NCBI RefSeq assembly: GCF_030704685.1
Contig: NZ_JAUZDX010000014.1
Coordinates: forward strand, 62,001 to 126,000
Source: Acidovorax sp. A1169
GTDB lineage: Bacteria; Pseudomonadota; Gammaproteobacteria; Burkholderiales; Burkholderiaceae_C
Direction: 5' to 3'
Length of the DNA: 64,000 nucleotides
Shown: positions 1 through 9,171 of the stretch, piece by piece
Numbering within the stretch: the stretch's first letter is position 1
Layout of the letters: each line of letters starts with the position of its first letter
Translations under genes and position numbers: made by a program
The notes under the pieces: model-generated
What the model was told of the DNA's origin: nothing
What the model saw: the letters and a program-made list of their open reading frames with translations, nothing else
Database searches by the model: none

Positions 1-534
1 CCGCAGCAGGCCGCGCTGGACGACCAGCGCGTGGCCCGCGTGGTGCGCCGCTGCCAGCAACTGCCGGGGCAGGAGCTGTTCCAGTACGAAGGCGATGACG
101 GACAACCCCACGCGGTGGGCTCGGGCGATGTGAACGACTACCTGGCCGAGATCACCGGGGCCGACAAGGCCGGCGCCGATGCCATGCGCTTTACCGCCAA
201 GGACTTCCGCACCTGGCACGGCACGGTGCAGGCGCTGGAGCTCACGCGCCTGGCCTGCGCGGGCCCGGCGGGGCCACAGGCCTACAGCGCCAGGGACATC
301 CTGGCCGAGGTGGCGCGCCAGCTCGGCAACACACCCGCCGTGTGCAAGAAGTCGTACGTGCACCCGGCGGTGCTGGAGCTGGGCTCGCGCCTGGTGTCCG
401 ACGCAGGGCCGGGCATGCAGTCGGTGTGGGAGCGCGCCGGCGGCGCGGCATCGCCCCGGGGGCTGAGCGCGGCGGAGCGGCGGCTGCTGGCCTTTCTGCA
501 CAAGCCGCGCGGCAAGGCGGCGGCAAAAGCCTGA
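1..534 (+). CDS. DNA topoisomerase IB, C-terminal part (5' end outside window)
   Basis: The open frame runs in from the left edge, so only about 177 C-terminal residues are visible. The segment has the end of a poxvirus-like type IB topoisomerase: an FRTWHGT stretch, which holds one catalytic Arg, and near the C-terminus the KKSYVHP motif whose Tyr is the DNA-cleaving nucleophile. These enzymes relax supercoils by nicking one strand through a 3'-phosphotyrosine. The last ~35 residues are Ala/Arg/Lys-rich. The next gene starts 140 bases downstream in the same direction with its own leader. The family call is firm because the active-site order matches; the N-terminal DNA-binding domain cannot be assessed. 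Confidence 0.88.
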   Translation, partial: PQQAALDDQRVARVVRRCQQLPGQELFQYEGDDGQPHAVGSGDVNDYLAEITGADKAGADAMRFTAKDFRTWHGTVQALELTRLACAGPAGPQAYSARDILAEVARQLGNTPAVCKKSYVHPAVLELGSRLVSDAGPGMQSVWERAGGAASPRGLSAAERRLLAFLHKPRGKAAAKA

Positions 535-674
535 GTCCGTGTCGCCAAGGTGCCGCGCCGAGCCTCGGCTGGGGTGGTGGGTGGCTAAAATTGCTGCAGC
601 GCGGCAAAAACAGCGGTCCCTCCTGCCGCCATCGGTACCCCCATCGACATCGCCCCCACGAGCAGCCCATCACC

Positions 675-1472
675 ATGCTGGAATCACTGAGCAGCGGCGC
701 TGACCGCAACGCGCAGCAGCGCCCCTTCCTGAGCCTGGAAGAGCGCGACGCCATCAACCGCGGCCGGTGGTTCGCGGCGCTCACGCCCTCGCTCAGGCAC
801 GACATCCTGCGCCTGGGCCGCGTCACGCGCTACGCGCACGGCAAGATGATCGTCGAGCAGGGCAAGCCGGCAACGGACTGGTTCACCTGTGCCAGCGGCG
901 CCATCCGCTTTCGGCGCACCACGCCCTCGGGCAAGCAGGTCACGCTGGCCTATGTGGAGCCGGGCATCTGGGTCGGCGAGGCCGAGGTGCTGCACCAGGG
1001 CGCCAACACCTACGACGCCCACGCGCATGGCCCCACCACGGTGCTCAGCGTGGCCGAGGCGGTGTTCCGCCAGCTGCTGCGCGAACACCCCTCGTTCGGC
1101 GAGGCGCTGCTCACCCTGCAGGCGCGGCGCATGCGCTATCTGTACTGGATGATGGAGGACATGGCCACCCTGCCCCTGCGCGCACGGCTGGCCAAGCAAC
1201 TCCTGCACATGCTGCGCCGCTTCGGCGAGCGCGCGGCCGTGCCCGGCACGCGCGGCGCCATCGGTCTGTCGCTGGTGCAGGACGAGCTGGCGCAGCTGCT
1301 GGGCGGCTCGCGCCAGCGTATCAACATGGAGCTCAAGTGGATGGAGCGCGAGGGCATCATCGGCATCCACCAGCGCGACATCGTGGTGCACAACCTCGCG
1401 CAGCTCGAAGCGCTGGCGCAGCAGGAGTCGCTGCCGCACAGCGAACCCGCAACAGTTCACAGAACCGATTGA
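675..1472 (+). CDS. Crp/Fnr family transcriptional regulator
   Basis: 265 aa. The N-terminal half (about residues 30-150) is a cyclic-nucleotide-binding-type beta barrel, and the C-terminal ~80 residues form a winged helix-turn-helix with recognition helix near GGSRQRINMELK. Cytoplasmic DNA-binding regulator. The N-terminal Cys cluster needed for the oxygen-sensing Fe-S cluster of true FNR is missing, so it is not a classical FNR; the effector is unknown. The open frame extends upstream to 342, but that part overlaps the topoisomerase gene and has low-complexity Arg/Gly composition, so ATG 675 is preferred. Monocistronic as far as can be seen; the next gene converges on it. Confidence 0.85.
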   Translation: MLESLSSGADRNAQQRPFLSLEERDAINRGRWFAALTPSLRHDILRLGRVTRYAHGKMIVEQGKPATDWFTCASGAIRFRRTTPSGKQVTLAYVEPGIWVGEAEVLHQGANTYDAHAHGPTTVLSVAEAVFRQLLREHPSFGEALLTLQARRMRYLYWMMEDMATLPLRARLAKQLLHMLRRFGERAAVPGTRGAIGLSLVQDELAQLLGGSRQRINMELKWMEREGIIGIHQRDIVVHNLAQLEALAQQESLPHSEPATVHRTD

Positions 1473-1500
1473 CAGCTGCCTGAGTAGCCGCGCGCGGACA

Positions 1501-2307
1501 CTACTGCGCGCGCAACATGCCCGGCGACACCCCCAGCACGCGGCGCATGGCGCGCGCCATGTGGCTCTGGTGCGCAAAGCCCGCCGCCAGGGCCACCTGG
1601 CTGGCCGGCAACTGGCCCTGGCGCAGCAGCGCGCGGGCGCGCTCCACCCGGCGCTGCACCACGTACTCGTGCACAGGCACGCCCAGCGAACGCTTGAACA
1701 GCGTCTTGAAGTGCGACATGCTGCTGTGCGCCACGCCGGCCAGCACCGGCAGCGAGAGGTCTTGGTCCAGCCGGTTCTCGATGTAGTCCACCACCCGGCG
1801 CAGCTGCGCCGCGGACAGGCTGGGCGGCGCCTTCCTGGCCAGCGTGTAGCGGCCCAGCAGGTGCACGGCCAGGGCCGTGCCCAGGCTCTCGGCATATAGG
1901 CGACCATTGGGCGAACCGGCCTGGCGCTCGGCCTCCAGCGCCCAGGCGATGTGCGCCAGGTGCGCGTCCTGGAACTGGTGGAGCGGCGCCAGGGCGGCGC
2001 GGCCGGGCGGCAGGCCAGCCTCCAGGGCTATGCGTTCGAGCAGTGCCGGCGCAAAGCGCAGCACCACCGAGCGGCCCGGCCCGTCTTCATGCCAGATGTC
2101 GGACTGCCCGGCGGCGACGATGTCCACGTCGCCGCGCGTGTAGACAAAGCGCTGCGCGCCGCACTGGCCCTGCACCGGCTCGCCCGAATGCACGCGGATG
2201 CGCATATCTGCCATCGGCTTGAGCTCGACCACGCCGCCCGGCGTTTCCACCAGGTCCACCTGCAGGCCGGCGCGGCCGGGGGTAATCGCCAATGCAGATT
2301 CGTCCAT
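1501..2307 (-). CDS. AraC family transcriptional regulator
   Basis: 268 aa. An N-terminal cupin-like sensing region (about residues 15-130) is followed by a C-terminal double helix-turn-helix of AraC/XylS type; the FKTLFKRSLGVPVHEYV and AAGFAHQSHMARAMRR stretches are characteristic. The ATG at 2307 is chosen because upstream codons in the open frame run into the divergent dehydrogenase. It is transcribed away from the oxidoreductase gene at 2428 with about 120 bp between starts, a layout that usually means the regulator controls its neighbour. The inducer cannot be deduced from sequence. Confidence 0.86.
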   Translation of the reverse strand: MDESALAITPGRAGLQVDLVETPGGVVELKPMADMRIRVHSGEPVQGQCGAQRFVYTRGDVDIVAAGQSDIWHEDGPGRSVVLRFAPALLERIALEAGLPPGRAALAPLHQFQDAHLAHIAWALEAERQAGSPNGRLYAESLGTALAVHLLGRYTLARKAPPSLSAAQLRRVVDYIENRLDQDLSLPVLAGVAHSSMSHFKTLFKRSLGVPVHEYVVQRRVERARALLRQGQLPASQVALAAGFAHQSHMARAMRRVLGVSPGMLRAQ

Positions 2308-2427
2308 CCGTGCTCTCCAAAAAGCCGTTCGTGCGCGACCGGCCAAGCGTTCCTGCGGATTATTCAATGGCCGCCGCGGAAGCACTTTGCGCCCGCGGTT
2401 TGGCGCTACTGAACGAAAGGGATTGGC

Positions 2428-3297
2428 ATGAAAACGACCGTGATCGGAATGGGGACCATGGGCAAGAAGCTGGCCGCACTGCTGCTGCAGGCAGACCACC
2501 GGGTGAGCGTATGGAACCGCTCGCCGGCCCACGCCGCCGAGGTGGTGGGCCTGGGGGCCACCCTGCACCAGGACGTGGCGCAGGCCATCGCCGCCAGCGA
2601 GGTGATCGTGGTCTGCGTGAAGGACTACGAGGTGGCCAACGCCATCCTGCTGTCACCGGGGGTGGGAGCGGCATTGAAGGGCCGCACGTTGGTGCACCTG
2701 ACCACCGGCAGCCCCCAGGAGGCGCTGGACATGGACGGCTGGGTGCGCAGCCAGGGCGCCCACTACCTGGACGGCGCGATACAGGCCGCCCCAGAGCAGA
2801 TGGGGCTGCCGACGACGCCGGTCTTCGTGTCGGGCGCGCAGCAGGCCTTCAACAACGCGCAGGCCGTGCTGCAGGTGTTCGGCGGCGGCGTCACGTTCCT
2901 GGGCGAGCGCCCCTCGCTCGCCTCGGCGATGGATTTCGCCACGCTGTCGTATGTCTACGGCGCCACCGTGGGCTTCTTCCACGGCGCCCGCATTGCCGAG
3001 ACGGAGGGCCTCGACGTCGAGCACTACGGCGTGCTTGTGAACCAGATCGCGCCCTCGTTCGGCGCCTTCCTGCAGCACCAGGGCACGGTGATCCACAGCG
3101 GCGACTTCGCCATCACGCAAAGCCCGCTGCGCATCTCCATCGACGCCACGCGCCGCATCGCACAGCACGCGCGCGACGCCGGCATCCACGCCGCCGTGCC
3201 GGAGCTGGCGGAAACGCTGTTCCGCCAAGCCGAGGAAGCGGGCTACGCAGACGAGGAAGCGGCGGCCGTGGTCAAGGTGATGCGTGCCAACAAGTGA
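2428..3297 (+). CDS. NAD(P)-dependent oxidoreductase, 6PGDH/imine-reductase-like
   Basis: 289 aa. The N-terminus has a Rossmann dinucleotide motif (VIGMGTMGKKLA), followed by the NAD-binding domain of the beta-hydroxyacid dehydrogenase superfamily; the helical C-terminal half (about 165-289) matches the dimerisation domain of imine-reductase-like members. Such enzymes reduce C=N or C=O bonds with NADPH. The catalytic Lys typical of hydroxyisobutyrate dehydrogenases is not evident, which favours the imine reductase or glyoxylate-reductase-like branch. A purine-rich AAAGGGA ribosome-binding site precedes ATG 2428. Divergent from the AraC regulator, its likely controller. Substrate unknown. Confidence 0.8.
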   Translation: MKTTVIGMGTMGKKLAALLLQADHRVSVWNRSPAHAAEVVGLGATLHQDVAQAIAASEVIVVCVKDYEVANAILLSPGVGAALKGRTLVHLTTGSPQEALDMDGWVRSQGAHYLDGAIQAAPEQMGLPTTPVFVSGAQQAFNNAQAVLQVFGGGVTFLGERPSLASAMDFATLSYVYGATVGFFHGARIAETEGLDVEHYGVLVNQIAPSFGAFLQHQGTVIHSGDFAITQSPLRISIDATRRIAQHARDAGIHAAVPELAETLFRQAEEAGYADEEAAAVVKVMRANK

Positions 3298-3303
3298 CCA
3301 CGC

Positions 3304-4689
<1,386 letters not shown>

Positions 4690-4811
4690 GGGAAACGGTA
4701 CTCCAGGGTAAACAACTGTCAGATGGGCCAGCACGGCCCGGTGCGGCAGCGGCGGGCCGCAGAAAAGGGGTGGCCGAGGGGAGCCCGGCGCGCCCGGAGC
4801 ATAAGGCAAAA

Positions 4812-4830
4812 CAAAACAATTCTCATTTAC
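4812..4830 (-). promoter_or_regulatory. Putative Fur box upstream of fumC
   Basis: Read on the minus strand, the 19-mer GTAAATGAGAATTGTTTTG matches the classical Fur consensus at 12 of 19 positions, including the AATGAGAAT core. It sits in an AT-rich patch inside the fumC leader region. Position and matches are seen; Fur binding is inference. Confidence 0.4.
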
Positions 4831-5235
4831 CAACCCGAAAGCATGGGCAGATTCCGGGGAAATGCGACTGCCGCCGATGGGCGCACAGCATCCATGGATT
4901 GTGCCGCCATGCCCGCCCATGGGCTGCGGGCCTAGAGCCCCCACTCCAACAAATTTCGCAACAAATTGGTACACTTTGTCCCACAAAGAACCTGTTCACG
5001 GTGTTTTTCCGGGGCGCGTCGCCTGTGACGGAATGCCGCTCCATGGATCCCAGGCCGCACTGCAGATGCCCCCCGGCAAGCCTGCGGAGCAGCCCCATCC
5101 CCATACCCCTCTTGCCGGGCACATTGCCCTGGTTGAACCTTGGGAGCCCGCAGCAGGGTGTGCAGCCGCATGGCCTGTGCCGCTCTGCCTGCGGCCTGCA
5201 CGCGTTCAATCCGAGAGACCATGAACAGGTTCTGC

Positions 5236-5279
5236 CGCCCGCACAGGCGCGCCCTCTTGACGGCGCGCCTGTGCGGGCG
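5236..5279 (+). repeat. Perfect 18-bp inverted repeat (hairpin) before the GGDEF-EAL gene
   Basis: CGCCCGCACAGGCGCGCC at 5236-5253 pairs without mismatch with 5262-5279 around an 8-base loop. It ends 47 bases before ATG 5327. There is no T-run after it, so it is not a standard terminator; it could be a 5'-UTR structure or a mobile palindrome. The paralogous gene at 16998 has nothing comparable. Confidence 0.8.
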
Positions 5280-5326
5280 CAACCTGCCTATCCAGAACCA
5301 ATGCCTTTTTCCTGTTTGTCCATTCC

Positions 5327-7480
5327 ATGAACACGTTCATGCCTTTCAGCTACAACCTGTTCGTGGTGGCAGCCTCTTTTGCCATTGCCATGCTGGCCTC
5401 CTACGTCACGCTGGACCTGGCACGGCGGGTGCGCACGGCGCAGCGCCGCGTAGGCCTGGCCTGGTGGGCGGCGGGCTCCATCGTCATGGGCACGGGCATC
5501 TGGTCCATGCACTTCCTGGGCATGCAGGCGTTCAAGCTGCCCATCGAGATCGGTTTTTCCGGCGGCGCCACCCTGCTGTCCTGGCTGGCGGCAGTGGCGG
5601 CATCGGGCGTGGCGCTGGAGCTGGCCAGCCGCGAGCACTTTGGCAACACCCAGCTCGCACTGGGGGCCCTGGTGATGGGCGCCGGCATCAGCGGCATGCA
5701 CTACATCGGCATGGCGGCCATGGACATGAACCCCGGCATCGTCTGGGACTACCGGGTGGTGGTCCTGTCGGTGCTGATCGCGGTGCTGGCCTCGGCCTCG
5801 GCACTGCTCATCTTCAAACTGCTGCGCCGCGTGCGGCCCAGCCAGCGCGTGGGCTACCAGCTGGCCGCCTCGTTCGTGATGGCAGTGGCCATCTGCGGCA
5901 TGCACTACACCGGCATGGCGGCAGCCCGCTTTGCGGTGGGCGCCGTGTGCCTGAGCGCCGGCGAGCTGGGTGGCCCGGGTATGACGGCGATGGTGCTCAT
6001 CGCCACCGGCATGCTGCTGGTGAGCACGCTGTTCACCTCCATCCTGGACTCACGGCTGCAGAACACGGCGCAGCAGCTCACCCATTCGCTGCGGGAGAGC
6101 AATGCGCGCCTGCAGGCCGCCAACGACGAACTGCAAAAGCGCGCCTTTGCCGACGCACTCACCGGCCTGCCCAACCGCCTGCTGTTCGAGGACCGCCTCA
6201 TCCATGCCCTGCTGCGCCTGGACCGCACGAATCACCACCGTGTGGAAGACCGGCTGGCCGTGCTGTTCGTCGACCTTGACGGCTTCAAGCCCATCAACGA
6301 CTCGTTCGGCCATGCGGCCGGCGACGTGATTCTGCGCAGCGCAGCGGACCGGCTGCGCCAGGAGGCGCGCGAGAGCGACACGGTGGCCCGCGTGGGTGGC
6401 GATGAGTTCCTGATCCTGCTGGAAGACGTGACCGACGTGGCCGCCTGCGTCAGCATGGCCAACCGCGTGCTCGAATCGCTGTCGCGGCCCTTCGAGGTGT
6501 CGGGCAAGAAGGTCCAGATCGCCTGCTCCATCGGCATCGTCGTGCACCCCGACCATGGCGACCGCACCAAGCTGGTGGCCAACGCCGATGCGGCCATGTA
6601 CGCCGCCAAGCGCGCAGGCGGTGGCTGCTACGCGCTGTTCGAGCCCCACATGGGCTCGGACGCCTCCGAGCAGTTGGAGCTGCTGAACGACCTGCGCCAG
6701 GCGCTGGACCGGGGCGAGCTGGCCCTGCACTACCAACCCAAGATCGACGGCACGCGCGGCCAGATCAGCGGCGTGGAGGCACTGCTGCGCTGGAACCACC
6801 CCAAGCACGGCATGGTGCCCCCCATGGTGTTCATCACCCTGGCCGAGCGCTTCGGCCTGATCGGGCGCCTGGGCGCCTGGGTCATCAACGAAGCCTGCCG
6901 CCAGACGGCCGAGTGGGGCCGCAGCGGCCTGCGCATGCGCGTGGCCATCAACCTGTCGGTGCACCAGCTGCGCGAAAGCGGCCTGGCCGAGCGCATCGGG
7001 CAGGCGCTGCAGTTTCACGGGCTCGATGCCTCGCAACTGCTGTGCGAGATCACCGAATCGGTGGCCATGGAGGACATCAAGGCCACGCAGCGCACCTTCG
7101 AAGGGCTGGCACGCATCGGCGTGTTCCTGTCCATCGACGACTTCGGCACCGGCTACTCCAGCCTCAACTACCTGCGCCAACTGCCCGCGCAGCAGCTCAA
7201 GATCGACCGCAGCTTCGTCAACGACCTGGAAGACAGCGAAGACGCCCGCGCCGTGGTGAGCGCCGTGGTGAGCCTGGCACACGCGCTGGGCCTGCGCGTG
7301 GTGGCCGAGGGCGTGGAAACCAGCGGCCAGCGCGACATCCTGCTGGCCATGGACTGTGACGAACTGCAGGGTTTCTTCTTTGCCCGCCCCATGCCGGCGG
7401 ATTCGCTGTTCGCCTGGTCGCAGGGCGAAAAGCCGGACGGTGCCGTGGACTTCACGCCGTCCGTGATCGGGAGCTTGTGA
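5327..7480 (+). CDS. MHYT-GGDEF-EAL membrane c-di-GMP signalling protein (copy 1)
   Basis: 717 aa. Residues ~1-250 form an MHYT sensor with about seven membrane helices and three metal-site-like repeats (MHFLGM, MHYIGM, MHYTGM). A short helical linker leads to a GGDEF domain (GGDEF at ~356, preceded at the right distance by an RxxD inhibitory site, RESD) and then an EAL domain (EAL at ~484) with DDFGTGYS, LKIDRSF and EGVET. Both catalytic signatures look intact, so it may make and degrade c-di-GMP, or one half may be regulatory. MHYT domains are proposed to sense O2, CO or NO through copper. It is a close paralogue of the protein at 16998. Confidence 0.93.
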   Translation: MNTFMPFSYNLFVVAASFAIAMLASYVTLDLARRVRTAQRRVGLAWWAAGSIVMGTGIWSMHFLGMQAFKLPIEIGFSGGATLLSWLAAVAASGVALELASREHFGNTQLALGALVMGAGISGMHYIGMAAMDMNPGIVWDYRVVVLSVLIAVLASASALLIFKLLRRVRPSQRVGYQLAASFVMAVAICGMHYTGMAAARFAVGAVCLSAGELGGPGMTAMVLIATGMLLVSTLFTSILDSRLQNTAQQLTHSLRESNARLQAANDELQKRAFADALTGLPNRLLFEDRLIHALLRLDRTNHHRVEDRLAVLFVDLDGFKPINDSFGHAAGDVILRSAADRLRQEARESDTVARVGGDEFLILLEDVTDVAACVSMANRVLESLSRPFEVSGKKVQIACSIGIVVHPDHGDRTKLVANADAAMYAAKRAGGGCYALFEPHMGSDASEQLELLNDLRQALDRGELALHYQPKIDGTRGQISGVEALLRWNHPKHGMVPPMVFITLAERFGLIGRLGAWVINEACRQTAEWGRSGLRMRVAINLSVHQLRESGLAERIGQALQFHGLDASQLLCEITESVAMEDIKATQRTFEGLARIGVFLSIDDFGTGYSSLNYLRQLPAQQLKIDRSFVNDLEDSEDARAVVSAVVSLAHALGLRVVAEGVETSGQRDILLAMDCDELQGFFFARPMPADSLFAWSQGEKPDGAVDFTPSVIGSL

Positions 7481-7600
7481 TGCCCCCTGAGGCGCTTCGC
7501 GCCTTCCCCCTCAGGGGGACGCCCCCAGCGCGGCGGGGCGGCCCTTGCGCGGGGGCACTGGCTTGAGCCGCGCGCCTTTTCAGACATACGCTGGCTTTTT
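7481..7600. repeat. REP-like palindromic intergenic repeat
   Basis: Immediately after the stop codon, CCCCCTGA (7483-7490) pairs with TCAGGGGG (7511-7518); inside, GGCGC-ttc-GCGCC makes a second stem. A GC-rich tail follows to about 7575. The layout and sequence resemble short dispersed repeats I associate with Comamonadaceae genomes (recalled, not searched). It may also act as a transcription or mRNA-decay boundary for the GGDEF-EAL gene. Confidence 0.6.
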
Positions 7601-7776
7601 TGCGGGACCCGCCAGTGCTAAGTCCTTCGGTCCCCGTGACCATCGGTAGCAATCGTCGGCATGTTCTTACACCGCGCAGCGCAGGGCGCGCGCACCATGG
7701 CACCACAGTGGCCGCACCGCCATTGCCGTGCCGACTCCCGTTGACCGGTGCGCACCCAGCCAGATCGGAGACTTCC

Positions 7777-8133
7777 ATGGCCAACAGCAGCCTGCTCGGC
7801 ATCGACGCCGACAACCTCCCGCCCACCCACAGCGCCACCGGCAACGACAGCATGGGCCCCAGCGATGCGTCCGACTCGGGCAGCGACAGCGCCGGCGTCT
7901 ACAGCGCCGACCCCGAGATGGACACCGACCGCTACGGCACCGGCGAGCGCGCCAGCGTCGAGCCCGGCCTGCACCGCGAAGCGCGCGACATCCTGCCCGA
8001 CCACATGGAATCCCTCGCATCCGCAGACGACGCGGACGGCGACCTGCCCGCAGATCCCCTGGTGGATGTCGATGCCGACATGTACCCCGAAGAAGACAGC
8101 GAAGAGCCCGGGGTCGAGGACGAACCCGCCTGA
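7777..8133 (+). CDS. Small acidic protein of unknown function
   Basis: 118 aa, not recognised. About 32 Asp/Glu residues against four Arg and no Lys, rich in Ser, Ala and Pro, with no signal peptide or membrane segment, so it is probably cytoplasmic and poorly structured. GGAG lies 10 bases before ATG 7777; the frame extends upstream to 7600, but that part has no ribosome-binding site and looks non-coding. It stands alone between the GGDEF-EAL gene and a convergent phosphatase gene. Strong composition bias and a good ribosome-binding site support a real gene, but function is open. Confidence 0.62.
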   Translation: MANSSLLGIDADNLPPTHSATGNDSMGPSDASDSGSDSAGVYSADPEMDTDRYGTGERASVEPGLHREARDILPDHMESLASADDADGDLPADPLVDVDADMYPEEDSEEPGVEDEPA

Positions 8134-8159
8134 ACCGGCCCCGCCCCCTGCCAAGGGGT

Positions 8160-9020
8160 CTATGCCAGCAAGGCCCCGCGCACCGCGTCGAAGCTGCGCT
8201 GGTCAGGCGCACAGACCAGCCCGCCCGCGGTGTGCGACGGCAGATAGCCGCTGCCATCAAAGTGGCCCGAATACCCGCCCGCCTCGCGGTGCAGCAGCCA
8301 GCCAGCGGCATGGTCCCAGGGCATGAGCCTGTTGTAGAACACGGCATGCACATGGCCAGCAGCGGCGAGCCGGTATTCGTGCGCCGCGCAGCGCAACCAG
8401 GTGCTCATGCCCAGGCGCGACAGCCGGGAGTTGACCTCTGTGCGCAGCGGCTCCGGCAGGAAGTTGGTGCCCACCACGCATTCCATCTCTCCCACCGGCA
8501 CCGGCGGCGCCACCTGCAGCGCCATGCGCTCACCGCCAGCCGATTCCATCCACGCGCCACCGCCCTTGATGGCAAAGGCCGTATCCGCGCGCACGGGATC
8601 GTGGATGGCTGCGGCGACCACCTCGCCCGCCACGGTCACGGCCGCCATCACGCCGAACAGCGGCAGGCCAGAGGCGAAGTTCTTCGTGCCGTCCAGCGGG
8701 TCGATGATGAAGGCCAGGTCGGCCGTGGCGATGGAGGCGAGCAGCGAAGGATCGCGCCCGGCGGATTCTTCCCCGATATAGGCAGCGCCACTGCGGTGCC
8801 GTGCACGCAAAGCCGACAGGATGGCCGCCTCCGCTGACTCATCAGCCTCCGTCACGATGTCGAAGGCCGAGGTCTTTTGCCGGCGGTCTACCGCAGACAG
8901 GCGCGTGAAGCGGGGCATGATTTCCTCACGCGCTGCGACCGCCAGAAGGGCACCGAGAAACTCAAGTTCTGTCGAGGCGTAGACCATGGGTGAAGGCGCC
9001 AGATGGTGGAGTTGCACCAT
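8160..9020 (-). CDS. Inositol monophosphatase family protein
   Basis: 286 aa. Mg2+-dependent phosphatase fold with the family motifs in order: EADE (~60), GEESAG (~85), DPLDGTKNF (~108) and WDHAAG (~230), which supply the metal ligands. Substrates in the family include inositol phosphates, histidinol phosphate and 3'-phosphoadenosine nucleotides; the sequence alone does not choose. Two starts are possible: ATG 9020 (used here, with a purine-rich AAAGATAGG before it) and ATG 8987, eleven codons in. It is divergent from the class I fumarase gene at 9172 and convergent with the small acidic gene. Confidence 0.85.
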   Translation of the reverse strand: MVQLHHLAPSPMVYASTELEFLGALLAVAAREEIMPRFTRLSAVDRRQKTSAFDIVTEADESAEAAILSALRARHRSGAAYIGEESAGRDPSLLASIATADLAFIIDPLDGTKNFASGLPLFGVMAAVTVAGEVVAAAIHDPVRADTAFAIKGGGAWMESAGGERMALQVAPPVPVGEMECVVGTNFLPEPLRTEVNSRLSRLGMSTWLRCAAHEYRLAAAGHVHAVFYNRLMPWDHAAGWLLHREAGGYSGHFDGSGYLPSHTAGGLVCAPDQRSFDAVRGALLA

Positions 9021-9171
9021 CCTATCTTTTGCGCCGCGGCTCGGCGAATGCGGGCCATTTCCCGTGCCAGCCCCCTGTCAGCACGCGGGTGGGATAATTG
9101 TGCTCGGCGCCGTCCCAGGCGGCAGCCAGCGTGCACAGACACGCACCCGTTCCGCCCACGACAGAAACACG

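Larger units (their letters stand above)
4690..5326. other. Intergenic region fumC / MHYT-GGDEF-EAL gene
   Basis: About 640 bp between divergently transcribed genes. No convincing gene: the longest frames are short, Cys/Arg-rich and lack family features. It holds the Fur-like box at 4812-4830, a 15-bp palindrome CTTTGT-ccc-ACAAAG at 4974-4988, and a perfect 18-bp hairpin at 5236-5279. Confidence 0.6.

Noticed and set aside
342..674. N-terminal extension of the Crp/Fnr regulator
   Set aside because: Overlaps the topoisomerase gene, Arg/Gly/Ala-rich, and not found in the family; ATG 675 is preferred.
675..1472. Identification of the regulator as oxygen-sensing FNR
   Set aside because: The N-terminal Cys ligands of the Fe-S cluster are absent.
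4823..5209. Possible gene on the minus strand upstream of fumC
   Set aside because: 128 codons, Cys/Arg-rich, no motif, and no ribosome-binding site; covers the regulatory region instead.
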